A stretch of 64,000 nt of DNA from positions 3,324,001 through 3,388,000 of the forward strand of contig BSDZ01000010.1 in NCBI GenBank assembly GCA_030268105.1, in the 5' to 3' direction. The position numbers were made by a program, and so were the translations under genes. The notes beneath the pieces were generated by a model. The model was not told the DNA's origin. It did no database searches and worked only from the letters and a program-made list of their open reading frames with translations. This document shows positions 1-9,495 of this stretch, one piece after another. Each line of letters opens with the position of its first letter. Position 1 is the first letter of the stretch. Source of the DNA: Volvox africanus. Lineage: Eukaryota; Chlorophyta; Chlorophyceae; Chlamydomonadales; Volvocaceae.

Positions 1-12
1 AAACCCACGCGC

Positions 13-999
13 ATGGCTGACACATGGCGGGTTAAAATGGCACCGGGATCCCCCAGCCTCCCACCCCAGAGCCTGTTCAGCTTTGGACGACCGGGGGGCT
101 TTTTGAACCAGGGCATGCTGGTGGCTACTAGGCTCCGGTCAGTAGTAGAGGAGGCCCCGTTTCGTATGCCCTGCAAACCCCCTCCACGAACGGAGCTCAA
201 TCGCCAGCGAGACCTCAAACGTCAACGCCTGCCAACCCACCAGCCAAATCCCCCAGCCCAGCCCACAGCCCGACTGAGAGGTCTGGACCCCTCGTCCAGC
301 ATGGCCAACACTGTGCCATCCTTTGCGGATGTTCTCAGGCAGCACCCACAGGGGCCCCCAAGGCAACCCACACCCAGCTCTCTGATGCCACTCCCACCTG
401 GGGCGCCCCAACCCATGGCCCCACCACCCAGGCTGCCGCCCCAAGCTATCATCGAAGCAGCCGCAACAGCAGCAATGGCCAGGGAAGCAGCAGCCAAAGC
501 CGCTACAGCAGCATGCAAACCCAGAACCCCGACTAATACCACTGATGTAGTCACAGAATGTGCAGCCCAACCACCACCTCCCCAACCAGCATCAAAGCCA
601 GACAACCAGGGGGTGGTGAACGAGGTCAACGCACCAGCTGGACGCTCACTCTCCAGGGCCAGTGCACAAGAGCATACCTCAAACAGCCACGCCCTCACCA
701 GAACCCAACAAAACAAAATTCGCAAGCAGCGACTGACCCACCTGCCAGAGGAGGTACGAGCCCAGCGGCACATGGCCCAAACAGAGAGGGCAAGGCAAGC
801 CCGGAAGGCCAAACTAGCCTTGCAACGGAAGGAGAGGGAGTCAACGGTATCAGGTGGTATAACCAAGGAGGCACTCCGACCACGGCGGACACCCACTCGG
901 CGTCCCCGGCAAACCAAGAACAACCCCATCCCATCCCAGGACATGGACTGCGATGGGAAGGAGTATGACCCCCCCAACCGGGAAACCCAAGCCGAATAA
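13..999 (+). CDS. LINE ORF1 (Gag-like nucleic-acid-binding protein)
   Basis: A 328-residue ORF precedes the LINE ORF2 and ends at the stop codon that overlaps the ORF2 start. In two-ORF LINEs this position encodes the RNA-binding particle protein. The N-terminal half is rich in proline, alanine and glutamine. The last ~120 residues are strongly basic, with many Arg/Lys and a run from about residue 225 that looks helical and charged. I see no CCHC knuckle and no RRM, so the functional call rests on position and composition. The frame is open upstream of the first ATG to the window edge, so the true start may lie further 5'. Confidence 0.7.
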   Translation: MADTWRVKMAPGSPSLPPQSLFSFGRPGGFLNQGMLVATRLRSVVEEAPFRMPCKPPPRTELNRQRDLKRQRLPTHQPNPPAQPTARLRGLDPSSSMANTVPSFADVLRQHPQGPPRQPTPSSLMPLPPGAPQPMAPPPRLPPQAIIEAAATAAMAREAAAKAATAACKPRTPTNTTDVVTECAAQPPPPQPASKPDNQGVVNEVNAPAGRSLSRASAQEHTSNSHALTRTQQNKIRKQRLTHLPEEVRAQRHMAQTERARQARKAKLALQRKERESTVSGGITKEALRPRRTPTRRPRQTKNNPIPSQDMDCDGKEYDPPNRETQAE

Positions 1000-1001
1000 T
1001 G
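997..1001 (+). promoter_or_regulatory. TAATG stop/start overlap between LINE ORF1 and ORF2
   Basis: The TAA of ORF1 (997-999) and the ATG of ORF2 (999-1001) share one base. The same UAAUG arrangement directs termination-reinitiation in the SART1 LINE of silkworm, so ORF2 here is probably translated by ribosomes that have just finished ORF1. Confidence 0.6.
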
Positions 1002-4000
1002 TCCAGAGGCAACAAGAGAAGTCAGCGGCAGGGAGCTATCTCAGGGCATCCACTGCGCATAGCCACGCACAATATGCGAGGGCTTCTGGCCTCTCATGGC
1101 AGTCGACTTCAGGCAGCGGTACGTCAATGGGCTGAGCAGCGGCTGGATATTGTATGTCTGCAGGAAACCCACCACACTACCCTCCAGCACCAATGCCTGT
1201 TTGAACGGGATCTTCGTTATGCCACCAAACAGATCCACACACAAAACTGGAAGATAGCAGCCTACTCTTGGTCTAACTCGACGCACACAGCAGGAGTGCT
1301 CATCCTCATCAGACAGGGGCTAGCTTCAGCTCTGGCACCTAAACTGGCAACACCCCAGCATACATGTACGAGAGGCCGTTTCACCGACTGTATCCTCCAC
1401 TGGGGGGGACACCGCCTGCACATCTGCAATATCTACCTCCCACCTGGCACTACCTCGATGGCTGCGGAAACCCGGCGACAACTCTTCGAGAACGCCCTGG
1501 CTGCCACCACAACGCAAGCCATGGAGGACAATAGGGACACCACCCTTATCTGGGCAGGAGACTTCAACTTTGTGGAAAACCCAGAGTGGGACTCGTCCGC
1601 AGGAAGAGATGGGCGTCAAGCAGATAGGCCTATCACTGAGATGCGGCAGCGGGCAGGCCCACAGATGGTAGATACCCACCGATACCTCCACCCAAGGCGC
1701 CGTGACTTCACTCACCTGTACCATGCACCCACCCCAGGCGGTTCACGCCTAGATCGCATCTACATCAATGAAGCCAAGCTGCCGTACCTATGCCATACAG
1801 CCATCTCCTTCCACACAGCCTCAGACCACCGTCTTGCCACACTTCATCTCCTACCTTGCAAAAATGAGGTCAAGGGCCCAGGCATCAAGCGTATACGCAT
1901 GGCCTTCACTGACCATGAGGATTTGGCTACAAGCATGGCGGAGTGGATCCGGAACCAATGCCAAGAGGCACCCTCAGTCGAAGAGAATCCGGGCAACCTT
2001 ATTGCTTGGTGGCCTGGTTTTAAACGCCGACTAACCTTCCTAGCACACCAACTCAACAAGGTAGCGCAACAGCGCAGACAGCAGCCAGGTGCTCATACCC
2101 AGGAGGCCTACCTTGGGGTCCAACAGGCCCAACAAGCCCTCGATACTATGCCGCACTCACCACACCTACTACAGCAACTCATAGATGCCCAAGCAAGACT
2201 GGCTAGGGTGCATATTGAGGACAACGCCAGGGTGGCAAAAAAGACCCGGGTCCACTGGTTACACGCAGGAGAGCGTCCTGGCCCAGCTCTGACAACCTTC
2301 CTGCAAACCCAAATCCAGGACCAGCAAACAGCCCCAGTGGCACTCCAGGCACACTCAGGCCGACTGGTCACTAATCCAGCACAGCTACCACAGGTCGTAG
2401 CGGACTTTTGGGCAGGGGTATGCAGAGCCCCAGACTTCACCACTCCTGAAGATCGCCAGTCAGTGCTAACCCAGTTAGCAGCAGCCAACATCCGACTCCC
2501 TGAGGAAGCTGACGAAGTGGCTGGGTCCCCGACCATTGCTGTGACTGAGCTGGGTTTCGCACTGAAGAAGAGCCAGCCAGGCAAAGCACCCGGATGGGAT
2601 GGCATCCCAACGGATCTGTACCGCAAGTTCTGGCCAGAGATTGGCCATACCATGGCAGCCCTCTTCACGGCTATCGGCAAAACAGGGCAGGTGCCAACAG
2701 GCTTTCTGGATGGTATCATTAAGGTGCTTTACAAGAAGGGAGACCCCAAACAGCCTGGTAACTACCGCCCTATCACACTGCTTTGCTCGGACTACCGCTT
2801 GCTGGCCAAGGTGCTGGCAAATCGCCTAGGGCCAGCCCTGGGACGAATCATTAGCCCTGAGCAGTCAGCTTTTCTGCCCAAGAGGCTCATTGGGGCCAGT
2901 GTTCTCTTTCTACGCCATCTGCCTCATCTCTTACGGAAATTGAACCGCCAAGGTCTGCTGGCCTTCCTGGACTTCGCAAAAGCTTATGACACAGTGGACC
3001 GCAACTTCCTGATGGGGGCGATGGAGGCGATGGGAGCAGGCCCACAGCTTTGCAGTTGGACCCGGATATTGCTTAGCAACACGCGGGCAAGAGCCATGGT
3101 GAACGGTTTCAAATCCAGGCTTGTTAAAATGGAAGCAGGGGTAAGACAGGGTTGCCCTCTAGCACCCCTGCTGTATCTCTTTGTTGCCCAGGCCTTGTTC
3201 AGCTGGCTAAAGAGCCAAGAGATAGGCCTCCGCCTATTGCCTTCAGATGAAGACAGGGTCACAGCCTGTCAGTTTGCTGATGATGCAGAAGTGGCCCTTG
3301 AAGGAGAGGAATCCGTGCCAGCCTTCCTTGAAGCCATGGATACTTTTGCCCGGGCATCAGGTCAACGCCTGAACCTGGATAAGATGGAAATCCTACCCAT
3401 AGGGGCTGTGGACGACCACCATCAGGGAAGCACAATAAATGGCCTGAAGGTGTTCACCACTGCGACAGCCCTTAACTTGCCAATGGACAACCAACTGCAG
3501 CCGCCCCAACCAGACTGGCCGGAGATGCTAGCCCTGGCCTACACGAGGATGCAACGCTTAGCCCATTATCCGCTCTCTGCCTTTGGTCGGGCTGCAGCAG
3601 TCTCCAACTATTGCCTGCAAACAGTCACTTGGCATATGGAGCATGGTGGACCACCTCCAGATACCACTCTGACCTACATTGAACGCTTAGCTGCTCGCCT
3701 TGTAGATCGGAAACAGGGCCCAGAAGACCAGGGCCAGCGCTTCACTGGAGTACCTAGCAGACTCTTGGTGGGACACCCATCAACTGGTGGTTTTGGCCTA
3801 CTGCCCCTCAGGCAACACATTCGGGCAAGACAAGCCATGTGGGCAGTGCGATTCATCCGAGGGGCCCTGATGGCCAGGAGAGAGAGAGAGAGGGTAATGC
3901 TTCTGGACACGGCGATGAATACGGTTGCTGAAGAAGAGGAAGAGCCAGTTACTAGTGGTAATGTTCGAAGCCTCCACCCCTGGATCCGGACCCTGGCCAC

Positions 4001-5648
4001 CTACCTGGAGATCACCCATCCGGCCTTTAAACCTTGGGCCCTTACCACTGCCCAGGCAACTGGGCCCTGGCTGGGTGGAGAGACCTTGCCTGAGGAGATC
4101 AGCCGAATTGTAGGGGCTTTAGGGCACCTCCCACCACTAGAAGATGTCAGCAACCCACCTTTAGCCCCTGGAGACTGGTGCTGGGCGGCTGCTCTCTGGG
4201 GAAATCCTTTGCTGCCCAACAATTCGGACAATGGGGGAAGCATCAATGGTAACAACCACCGCCCAGGCCTGGAAACCCGTCACCCACTGATGGCTTCATG
4301 CAGAAAACTGCTCACAGTTGGGGACCTGGTAAGGGTGTACGACATGCTGGAGCATGACCAAATACCCCTCCCTCAGTACATGACCTGGCTAGACTGGACC
4401 CAACAGTTTCTAGACCCCTCAGCTAGCCCCACCCAACTGCGAGACAAGGAGTCTACCCGTATGGCTCTCTCGGCTCTATGCAACGATATCAGCCCGGCAT
4501 GGATAGCAGCAGCACGGAAGGTAGTCAACCGCTTACAACCCCAACAGCCGGACAGGGTGGAGGACAGAATGCAGCAGCAGATGCCAGCACCACCAGACCG
4601 CACCACAGTCATGGCCATGATCGTCAGGCGTTTGGGCTGGAGATTGCCAGGGGACTCGGGTATAGTGCCTCTCTACAACCTCACGGTAAGCCAAGCTACT
4701 CAGCTGCAAGGGGTTTCAACAGCGGAGGAGCGATTGGAGCTCTTGTCAGCTTTTGTGCAGGAGGCGCAAGGGATGCCAACAGACGGTCCAGCTCCTCCCT
4801 GTCCTGTCACTAACCTCCAGCGCTTTCAGGCAACCCTAGACAGGCTGTGGACAGCAGTTCGGTGGGAAAATAAAAACAAAGAGACGCTGTGGCGTTTGGT
4901 GGTCGATGGGATACCCATACCTGGCAACACACATCTTTCCAGGGTGCCCATCAAACCATGTGGGTGTGGCAGCTATGGAGCTGATACTGATCAACCTTGC
5001 TCCCCACGCCTGCACCACTTCTGGGAGTGCCCTATAGCCAAGGCGGTGCGAGAACAGATTGACAGACATCTGCCATTGCCGACATCAGCCACCATTGAAG
5101 GGGGCTTGACCAGGCAACAGCTATGGCTTGTCCAAGCACCTCCCGGTTGCGAGCAGGCCCCATGGGACGTGATAGCTTTGGCAACCTTATCTTCTATGGA
5201 ATATGGCAGGCACTGTCTCCGGGCGGCAACAAGAGAACACAGGCCACAGTGGCCTTCTACCCACAGACGGCGGCAGCAACAACAGACCCACACAGCAGAG
5301 CAGGGACCCCGTCAACGGGCTATTACTGACTTCTTCAACCGTTCAGGGGGGTTCCCTCAAGAGGAAGAGGAAGATGCCAACACCCATCCAATCATCTCTA
5401 CGACACAGCCAGCAATGGACACTCCAACACAAACAGCAACCTCACCCCTGGACCGTGCACAGGCCCGTACAGTTGCCGACTTTTGGGCACGCTTGCATTC
5501 TTTTGCAGCGTTGGGAATACCTCACTATGGCTGGGATCAAGTGGGACCACAACATCCCATCCTAGCCATAGTTGGCACGCAAATGCGGTGTGCAGATCCG
5601 GTTGACATCACCAACCATGGAGCAGCAAGAACAGAGCAGGGGCTTTAG
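999..5648 (+). CDS. LINE ORF2: AP-type endonuclease and reverse transcriptase
   Basis: This intact 1,549-residue ORF would nick target DNA and prime reverse transcription of the LINE RNA there. The N-terminal endonuclease/exonuclease/phosphatase domain shows THNMRG (near residue 25), CLQETHH (56), AGDFNF (~187) and SDHR (~275). The RT domain shows APGWDGIP, NYRPITLLCSDYRLLAKVLANRL split over the usual positions, the FLDFAKAYDTVD block (~655), GVRQGCPLAPLL and the catalytic FADD (~759-762). Near residue 1320 is a Cys/His cluster (CGCG, then C, HH and C), matching the C-terminal zinc knuckle common in L1-type ORF2. I see no RNase H. The start was chosen because its ATG overlaps the ORF1 stop by one base. 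No internal stop or frameshift is visible, so this copy may be young. Confidence 0.9.
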   Translation: MSRGNKRSQRQGAISGHPLRIATHNMRGLLASHGSRLQAAVRQWAEQRLDIVCLQETHHTTLQHQCLFERDLRYATKQIHTQNWKIAAYSWSNSTHTAGVLILIRQGLASALAPKLATPQHTCTRGRFTDCILHWGGHRLHICNIYLPPGTTSMAAETRRQLFENALAATTTQAMEDNRDTTLIWAGDFNFVENPEWDSSAGRDGRQADRPITEMRQRAGPQMVDTHRYLHPRRRDFTHLYHAPTPGGSRLDRIYINEAKLPYLCHTAISFHTASDHRLATLHLLPCKNEVKGPGIKRIRMAFTDHEDLATSMAEWIRNQCQEAPSVEENPGNLIAWWPGFKRRLTFLAHQLNKVAQQRRQQPGAHTQEAYLGVQQAQQALDTMPHSPHLLQQLIDAQARLARVHIEDNARVAKKTRVHWLHAGERPGPALTTFLQTQIQDQQTAPVALQAHSGRLVTNPAQLPQVVADFWAGVCRAPDFTTPEDRQSVLTQLAAANIRLPEEADEVAGSPTIAVTELGFALKKSQPGKAPGWDGIPTDLYRKFWPEIGHTMAALFTAIGKTGQVPTGFLDGIIKVLYKKGDPKQPGNYRPITLLCSDYRLLAKVLANRLGPALGRIISPEQSAFLPKRLIGASVLFLRHLPHLLRKLNRQGLLAFLDFAKAYDTVDRNFLMGAMEAMGAGPQLCSWTRILLSNTRARAMVNGFKSRLVKMEAGVRQGCPLAPLLYLFVAQALFSWLKSQEIGLRLLPSDEDRVTACQFADDAEVALEGEESVPAFLEAMDTFARASGQRLNLDKMEILPIGAVDDHHQGSTINGLKVFTTATALNLPMDNQLQPPQPDWPEMLALAYTRMQRLAHYPLSAFGRAAAVSNYCLQTVTWHMEHGGPPPDTTLTYIERLAARLVDRKQGPEDQGQRFTGVPSRLLVGHPSTGGFGLLPLRQHIRARQAMWAVRFIRGALMARRERERVMLLDTAMNTVAEEEEEPVTSGNVRSLHPWIRTLATYLEITHPAFKPWALTTAQATGPWLGGETLPEEISRIVGALGHLPPLEDVSNPPLAPGDWCWAAALWGNPLLPNNSDNGGSINGNNHRPGLETRHPLMASCRKLLTVGDLVRVYDMLEHDQIPLPQYMTWLDWTQQFLDPSASPTQLRDKESTRMALSALCNDISPAWIAAARKVVNRLQPQQPDRVEDRMQQQMPAPPDRTTVMAMIVRRLGWRLPGDSGIVPLYNLTVSQATQLQGVSTAEERLELLSAFVQEAQGMPTDGPAPPCPVTNLQRFQATLDRLWTAVRWENKNKETLWRLVVDGIPIPGNTHLSRVPIKPCGCGSYGADTDQPCSPRLHHFWECPIAKAVREQIDRHLPLPTSATIEGGLTRQQLWLVQAPPGCEQAPWDVIALATLSSMEYGRHCLRAATREHRPQWPSTHRRRQQQQTHTAEQGPRQRAITDFFNRSGGFPQEEEEDANTHPIISTTQPAMDTPTQTATSPLDRAQARTVADFWARLHSFAALGIPHYGWDQVGPQHPILAIVGTQMRCADPVDITNHGAARTEQGL

Positions 5649-6309
5649 GGCAGGAGTTTTGAGGAGGAGGTTCTGTGGGAGGAAAGGGGGAGAGTGAGGG
5701 AGGTAGAGACAAGGAGAGGACGGTCTAGATCTTGAGGAGGGGAAGGGAGAGGGTGGAGGGTTTCGTGGCTAGAGGTTCCTGTGTCCAGGCTTCGGGGCCT
5801 TAGGGTTTTAGGGGGGGTCAGCGAGAGAGGTCTTTCCTTGTTGTGCAGTTCAGGTGTCTGCGGGGCCAGCTTTGGGTGGGGCCGGAAGGCTTTCTAGGGG
5901 GGCGCCAGTTCGGCTTGTCATCCCCCCCTCCGCCTCTTGTTGGGTTCTTCTGGCTTGGCTGTGGAAGGGTGTGCTTTCCTGCTGGTGCTTCTCCTCTGAG
6001 GGGAACTGTGTGTGTCTGCCAGGCTCCTGTCTAGTCAGTGTCGGGTTAGAGGAGAGGTTTCCCCGTCCTTTGAGCAGCTAGGTGTCCCCCGTTTTCTGTT
6101 GGGCCTTCCTGTGGTTTCTTGGTAGCCCTGAGTGCTCTGTGAGTGGCCAGGCGAGAGCCTATGAGGGCTCGCTGGCCCTAGTGAGAGGGGGAGCACGTGG
6201 CAGGACAGACAGACAAAGCCACGTGTTCCTCCCCTGCGCTGTGGCTCGGTCCGGTCAGGACCCCCGGTGCTCGTCTTTGAAGGGCGAGTCGCCCACAGTG
6301 TAACACCCA
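5649..6309 (+). other. LINE 3' untranslated region
   Basis: This stretch between the ORF2 stop and the LTR junction holds no coding sequence that I recognise. It is G- and T-rich with purine runs (for example 5660-5770). It ends without a poly(A) or obvious short tandem tail before switching to family A LTR sequence. The open frames within it look like chance. Confidence 0.6.
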
Positions 6310-6449
6310 ATCTCTCTTCGTCTTGAAGTCTTCCGCTGTCTCTGTTTGCTCTCGCTTGCCTTGCTGTACTTGCAAGTGCTCGCACATTGGTGTCGCAAGT
6401 CTCCAGACGTGCAGATACTTATGAGCAAACACGAAGGAGAGGTACAACA
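6310..6449 (+). repeat. Family A LTR, 3' remnant (last ~140 bp)
   Basis: The sequence matches the last 140 bp of the complete LTR at 7944-8767 and ends in the same GTACAACA, immediately followed by the primer-binding site. The first ~685 bp are missing and replaced by the LINE 3' end. Confidence 0.85.
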
Positions 6450-6452
6450 AAT

Positions 6453-6465
6453 TGGTATCGAGACC
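6453..6465 (+). other. tRNA primer-binding site, family A
   Basis: TGGTATCGAGACC starts three bases after the LTR end. It would pair with a tRNA 3' end GGTCTCGATACCA. The deduced A1-U72 acceptor pair is typical of eukaryotic initiator tRNA, but the sequence is not the usual plant initiator complement. The core TGGTATCGAGAC recurs in families B and C. Confidence 0.6.
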
Positions 6466-6517
6466 AGGTTCGTTGCCTAACTGTCTCTCTTTGTCTAATC
6501 GGAAGTAGGTTCTTTCT

Positions 6518-6613
6518 ATGGCGAGTTCCAGCGACGAACTACGAGGACCGCTAGATACTTTTGCCGAAGACCTAGGCCGCGCCATTTTGGACGCCGCCGC
6601 TTCCGGTTTGTAA
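6518..6613 (+). CDS. Conserved 31-codon leader ORF (uORF or first exon), family A
   Basis: This short ORF in the leader between primer-binding site and gag ends in the motif FAEDLGRAILDAAASGL. An equivalent ORF in the unrelated-sequence leader of family B ends in LPEELSAAIFAAATTGL, and a decayed C copy still reads FAKELGRAILDAVASGL. All end in GL plus stop. The conservation is at protein level, so the ORF was translated. The stop lies within a TGTAAT that could also act as a splice donor; an intron 6610-6686 would join it in frame to the open stretch after 6687. Further A copies are at 8836-8931 (+), and at 24451-24546, 32307-32402, 35133-35228, 38872-38967 and 42611-42706 (all -). Confidence 0.5.
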   Translation: MASSSDELRGPLDTFAEDLGRAILDAAASGL

Positions 6614-6916
6614 TTGTTTAATTGCTTTTGCTTAGATTGCTGCACTTGTTGTGTAAGTGTATGCTCTGAGTCGCAGGTAATCTCAGTGCACCGGCATTGC
6701 TTGCCGTTGCGACTGAGACCGGCTTTCGTCCGGACCAGTTGGCGACTCTCATTGCCCAAACTACGGAGATCAGGACTCAGCTGGGCAAGTACTTGCTGAG
6801 TTTACTGAATCTTCTCAAGAGTACTGTTGGTAGGCTCACCGAATCGCTTTGTACTCTTGCCTTTGCGATAGAAGTCGGCTTCTATTACGCAAACCTAGGG
6901 TATCACTTCGTGCTCC

Positions 6917-7943
6917 ATGTCCGTGGAACACGACGATACGCCGCACACTAGCCTAGCTAGCCAACCCGATTTTGTTGTGGCTGCTAGAGCACCGGATAGG
7001 GGTCTTGAGACTGTTGGCGCGCGAGCCACTCAAGATCCCCTTTTCCTCCAGACCCCTGCTCACTTAATTGTGCCGCATTCAGCAGTTAACACCAATATGG
7101 ACAACACTGCTGGACCAAGGGTTCAGCCATTACCTCAAGCTTGAGGGCATGATGACATCCCTGAGGTGATGAGATTGTCGATTCCCGTTCCTAGGCTCAA
7201 TATCTCGCTAACTGAAAAGACAGCGGGACATAGCATAGCCGATGCAACTCGTGCGTACGTGTGTGACGCTAAAAAGTATCTCCAGGCTGTTCATGGTGGC
7301 GATAATGATGGTATCAGGTGTCTCTTCGTTGGTAACACCCTCGAGGGCTCAGCGAAGGACTGGTATCGCGAATGGACCACCGCCCGGGGCGACTTTACTT
7401 TTGACGAGATGATCGCCGCTTTGCTCACACGGCTCGCTACTGAGGTTCAAGCACGTGATGTGGAGGCTCGTAAGGTTTTGGCAGCCGGTAGCTACCACAT
7501 GCGTCGGGGTGAAAATGTACCTGCGTACCAGTCACGCTTCGAAGCACTTGTGACCCCCATTGCTGATCTCACTGAAACCGAGCGTATCTTTTGGTTTAGG
7601 CGAGGCCTGACGAAACTTTTGGCTAAATGGTGCGCTACTGACTTGGCTGGGGTGCCGATCAAGTCGTATGATGCCTTGGTCACTTTTGCTAAGGGTACGG
7701 AGATACGACTCCTTGCCGGAGAGGAAGAAGTCAAGTCTGTCCCTCATGCAAATGCCGTGCAAGTGCAGGATCCGCTTGGGGAAGCTGTAGCTCTCGACCA
7801 GGAACTCGGAGCGGCCCGCCCCACGCCTACTGCCACGACGCGACGTAGCAACCGGCAACGCCAGGCGCGCGGGGGCGCTAGCTCGGGTGTCCGTGGGTCA
7901 GGAGGAGCAGGTCCGAGCTCGGACCCGGCTAAGAGCAGGAAGC
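6917..7943 (+). pseudogene. Family A gag, truncated and with a nonsense codon
   Basis: The frame opens at MSVEHDD and runs as Ty3/gypsy Gag. The capsid-type region reads IPVPRLNI, then KYLQAVHGG, FVGNTLEGSAKDWYREW, VPAYQSRFEALVTPIADL and LRLLAGEE-like blocks. A TGA at 7142-7144 replaces the CGA found in other copies. The coding sequence stops at 7943, where the next family A LTR begins, so the CCHC region is missing. The visible open frame continues a few codons into the LTR to 7960 by chance. This is a dead fragment of an element whose 5' LTR is the 6310-6449 remnant. Confidence 0.75.
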
Positions 7944-8767
7944 TGTTGTGCTACGGTTAGTTTCCCGCCGATGCGTAGGTGGATGTGATCCTACAAGGCG
8001 AAGTGCTATTGTGATGAACACATTGCATATGAATGAATCTGCATGATATAGATGTATTCGTGTACATTTATATATGCATTTGGCATGTTGTCATTACCCA
8101 TCGCGACATCGCATCATGGCAAATCCGCCTAGCATGCATGAAAGCCCAAAGCATTGAAGTGCGCATTATGCTCGTGCTACGAAACGATAAGTAATATTAT
8201 CTGATATAATATTACTTCATTACAGCACACGTTGAGAGCGCCGCACTCGTCGCGACACATGCCCTGCAACCGGATATTGTTATCCGGACCCTTGCATCAT
8301 GCGAATGCCGGAAAGGCTTATACGTTTTTATGCGTAGACATCGCCTATACGCAGTAGGATTGTCACATCTAGGATCGGCCTCCTAGTGTGAATCGTACGG
8401 CATTGCGATACTGCGAGTATAACAGATGCGAGGACGGCTAAGCAGGACAAGACATTCGATACCGGAGAACACTCGTGTGTTCTATATTACTATTGCTATA
8501 CGCTATTCTACTTAGCCCGAGCTAAGCCTGAACTTCGCTAATCACCGCCGCGCAATAATTGCTTGCTTCCGGCGCTGACAGCGATTTCGTCCATTGCATC
8601 GTTCCGATCTGTAAGACTGTAAGTTATATCTCTCTTCGTCTTGAAGTCTTCCGCTGTCTCTGTTTGCTCTCGCTTGCCTTGCTGTACTTGCAAGTGCTCG
8701 CACATTGGTGTCGCAAGTCTCCAGACGTGCAGATACTTATGAGCAAACGCGAACGAGAGGTACAACA
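7944..8767 (+). repeat. Family A LTR, complete (824 bp), 5' LTR of element A2
   Basis: It begins TGTTGTGCTACGG and ends GTACAACA, giving 6-bp terminal inverted repeats TGTTGT/ACAACA, and a primer-binding site follows at 8771-8783. A TATATA at about 8070-8075 is a possible core promoter. Hairpins are at 8189-8217 (12-bp AT arms), 8270-8287 (CCGGATA/TATCCGG) and 8467-8482 (GAACAC/GTGTTC). The flanks (GAAGC left of this LTR, GCTGC right of 14429) do not match, so the element's ends have been rearranged. Confidence 0.9.
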
Positions 8768-9227
8768 AATTGGTATCGAGACCAGGTTCGTTGCCTAACT
8801 GTCTCTCTTTGTCTAATCGGAAGTAGGTTCTTTCTATGGCGAGTTCCAGCGACGAACTACGAGGACCGCTAGATACTTTTGCCGAAGACCTAGGCCGCGC
8901 CGTTTTGGACGCCGCCGCTTCCGGTTTGTAATTGTTTAATTGCTTTTGCTTAGATTGCTGCACTTGTTGTGTAAGTGTATGCTCTGAGTCGCAGGTAATC
9001 TCAGTGCACCGGCATTGCTCGCCATGGCGACTGAGACCGGCTTTCGTCCGGACCAGTTGGCGACTCTCATTGCCCAAACTACGGAGATCAGGACTCAGCT
9101 GGGCAAGTACTTGCTGAGTTTACTGAATCTTCTCAAGAGTACTGTTCGTAGGCTCACCGAATCGCTTTGTACTCTTGCCTTTGCGATAGAAGTCGGCTTC
9201 TATTACGCAAACCTAGGGTATCACTAG

Positions 9228-9495
9228 GGTGTCCGCGGGTCAGGAGGAGCAGGTCCGAGCTCGGACCCGGCTAAAAACAGGAAGCGTGGTGGTGCGCCGT
9301 CGACGGCAGCCGCACAGCCTTCCGACCCCAATGCGAAGCGGACTCGCACGGACGACAAGTATATGCCAAAATGGAATTGCAATCGTTCCGAATTCGAGCG
9401 TCGGAAATTGGCCAACGTTTGTCTACGGTGTGCGGAGAGTCATTCCACGAAGGATTGCCCGCTAATGCCGCCGTTTGTACCTCAGCCGAAATAGG
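9228..9495 (+). pseudogene. Family A gag C-terminus (CCHC) after internal deletion
   Basis: Right after the leader, at about 9228, the sequence jumps from a position equivalent to 6906 to one equivalent to 7880. That removes ~970 bp, including the gag start and capsid region. What remains is the basic Gag tail and the zinc-knuckle coding stretch (C-x2-C-x3-H-x4-C, around 9418-9466), ending in the amber codon at 9493-9495. The copy cannot make Gag, so it could move only if helped by another element. Confidence 0.7.

Larger units (their letters stand above)
1..6309 (+). mobile_element. Non-LTR (LINE, L1-like) retrotransposon, 5' end outside or at window edge
   Basis: Two long sense ORFs (13-999 and 999-5648) followed by a ~660-bp 3' untranslated region make a nearly complete two-ORF LINE. 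ORF2 has an apurinic-type endonuclease and an RT domain, typical of L1-like elements. No LTRs and no long 3' poly(A) are visible. The 3' end abuts the last ~140 bp of a family A LTR at about 6310, so the LINE appears inserted inside that LTR. The left flank, and therefore a target duplication, lies outside the window. Confidence 0.85.

Noticed and set aside
139..977. Long minus-strand frames opposite LINE ORF1
   Set aside because: They are antisense to a well-placed ORF1 and are low-complexity translations (Gly, Cys, Trp, Arg) with no domain.
9493..9495. TAG reassigned to glutamine (as in some ulvophyte algae) instead of read-through
   Set aside because: The intact 1,549-codon LINE ORF2 and 1,340-codon family B pol contain no internal TAG or TAA, and ORF2 itself ends in TAG, so reassignment is unlikely.
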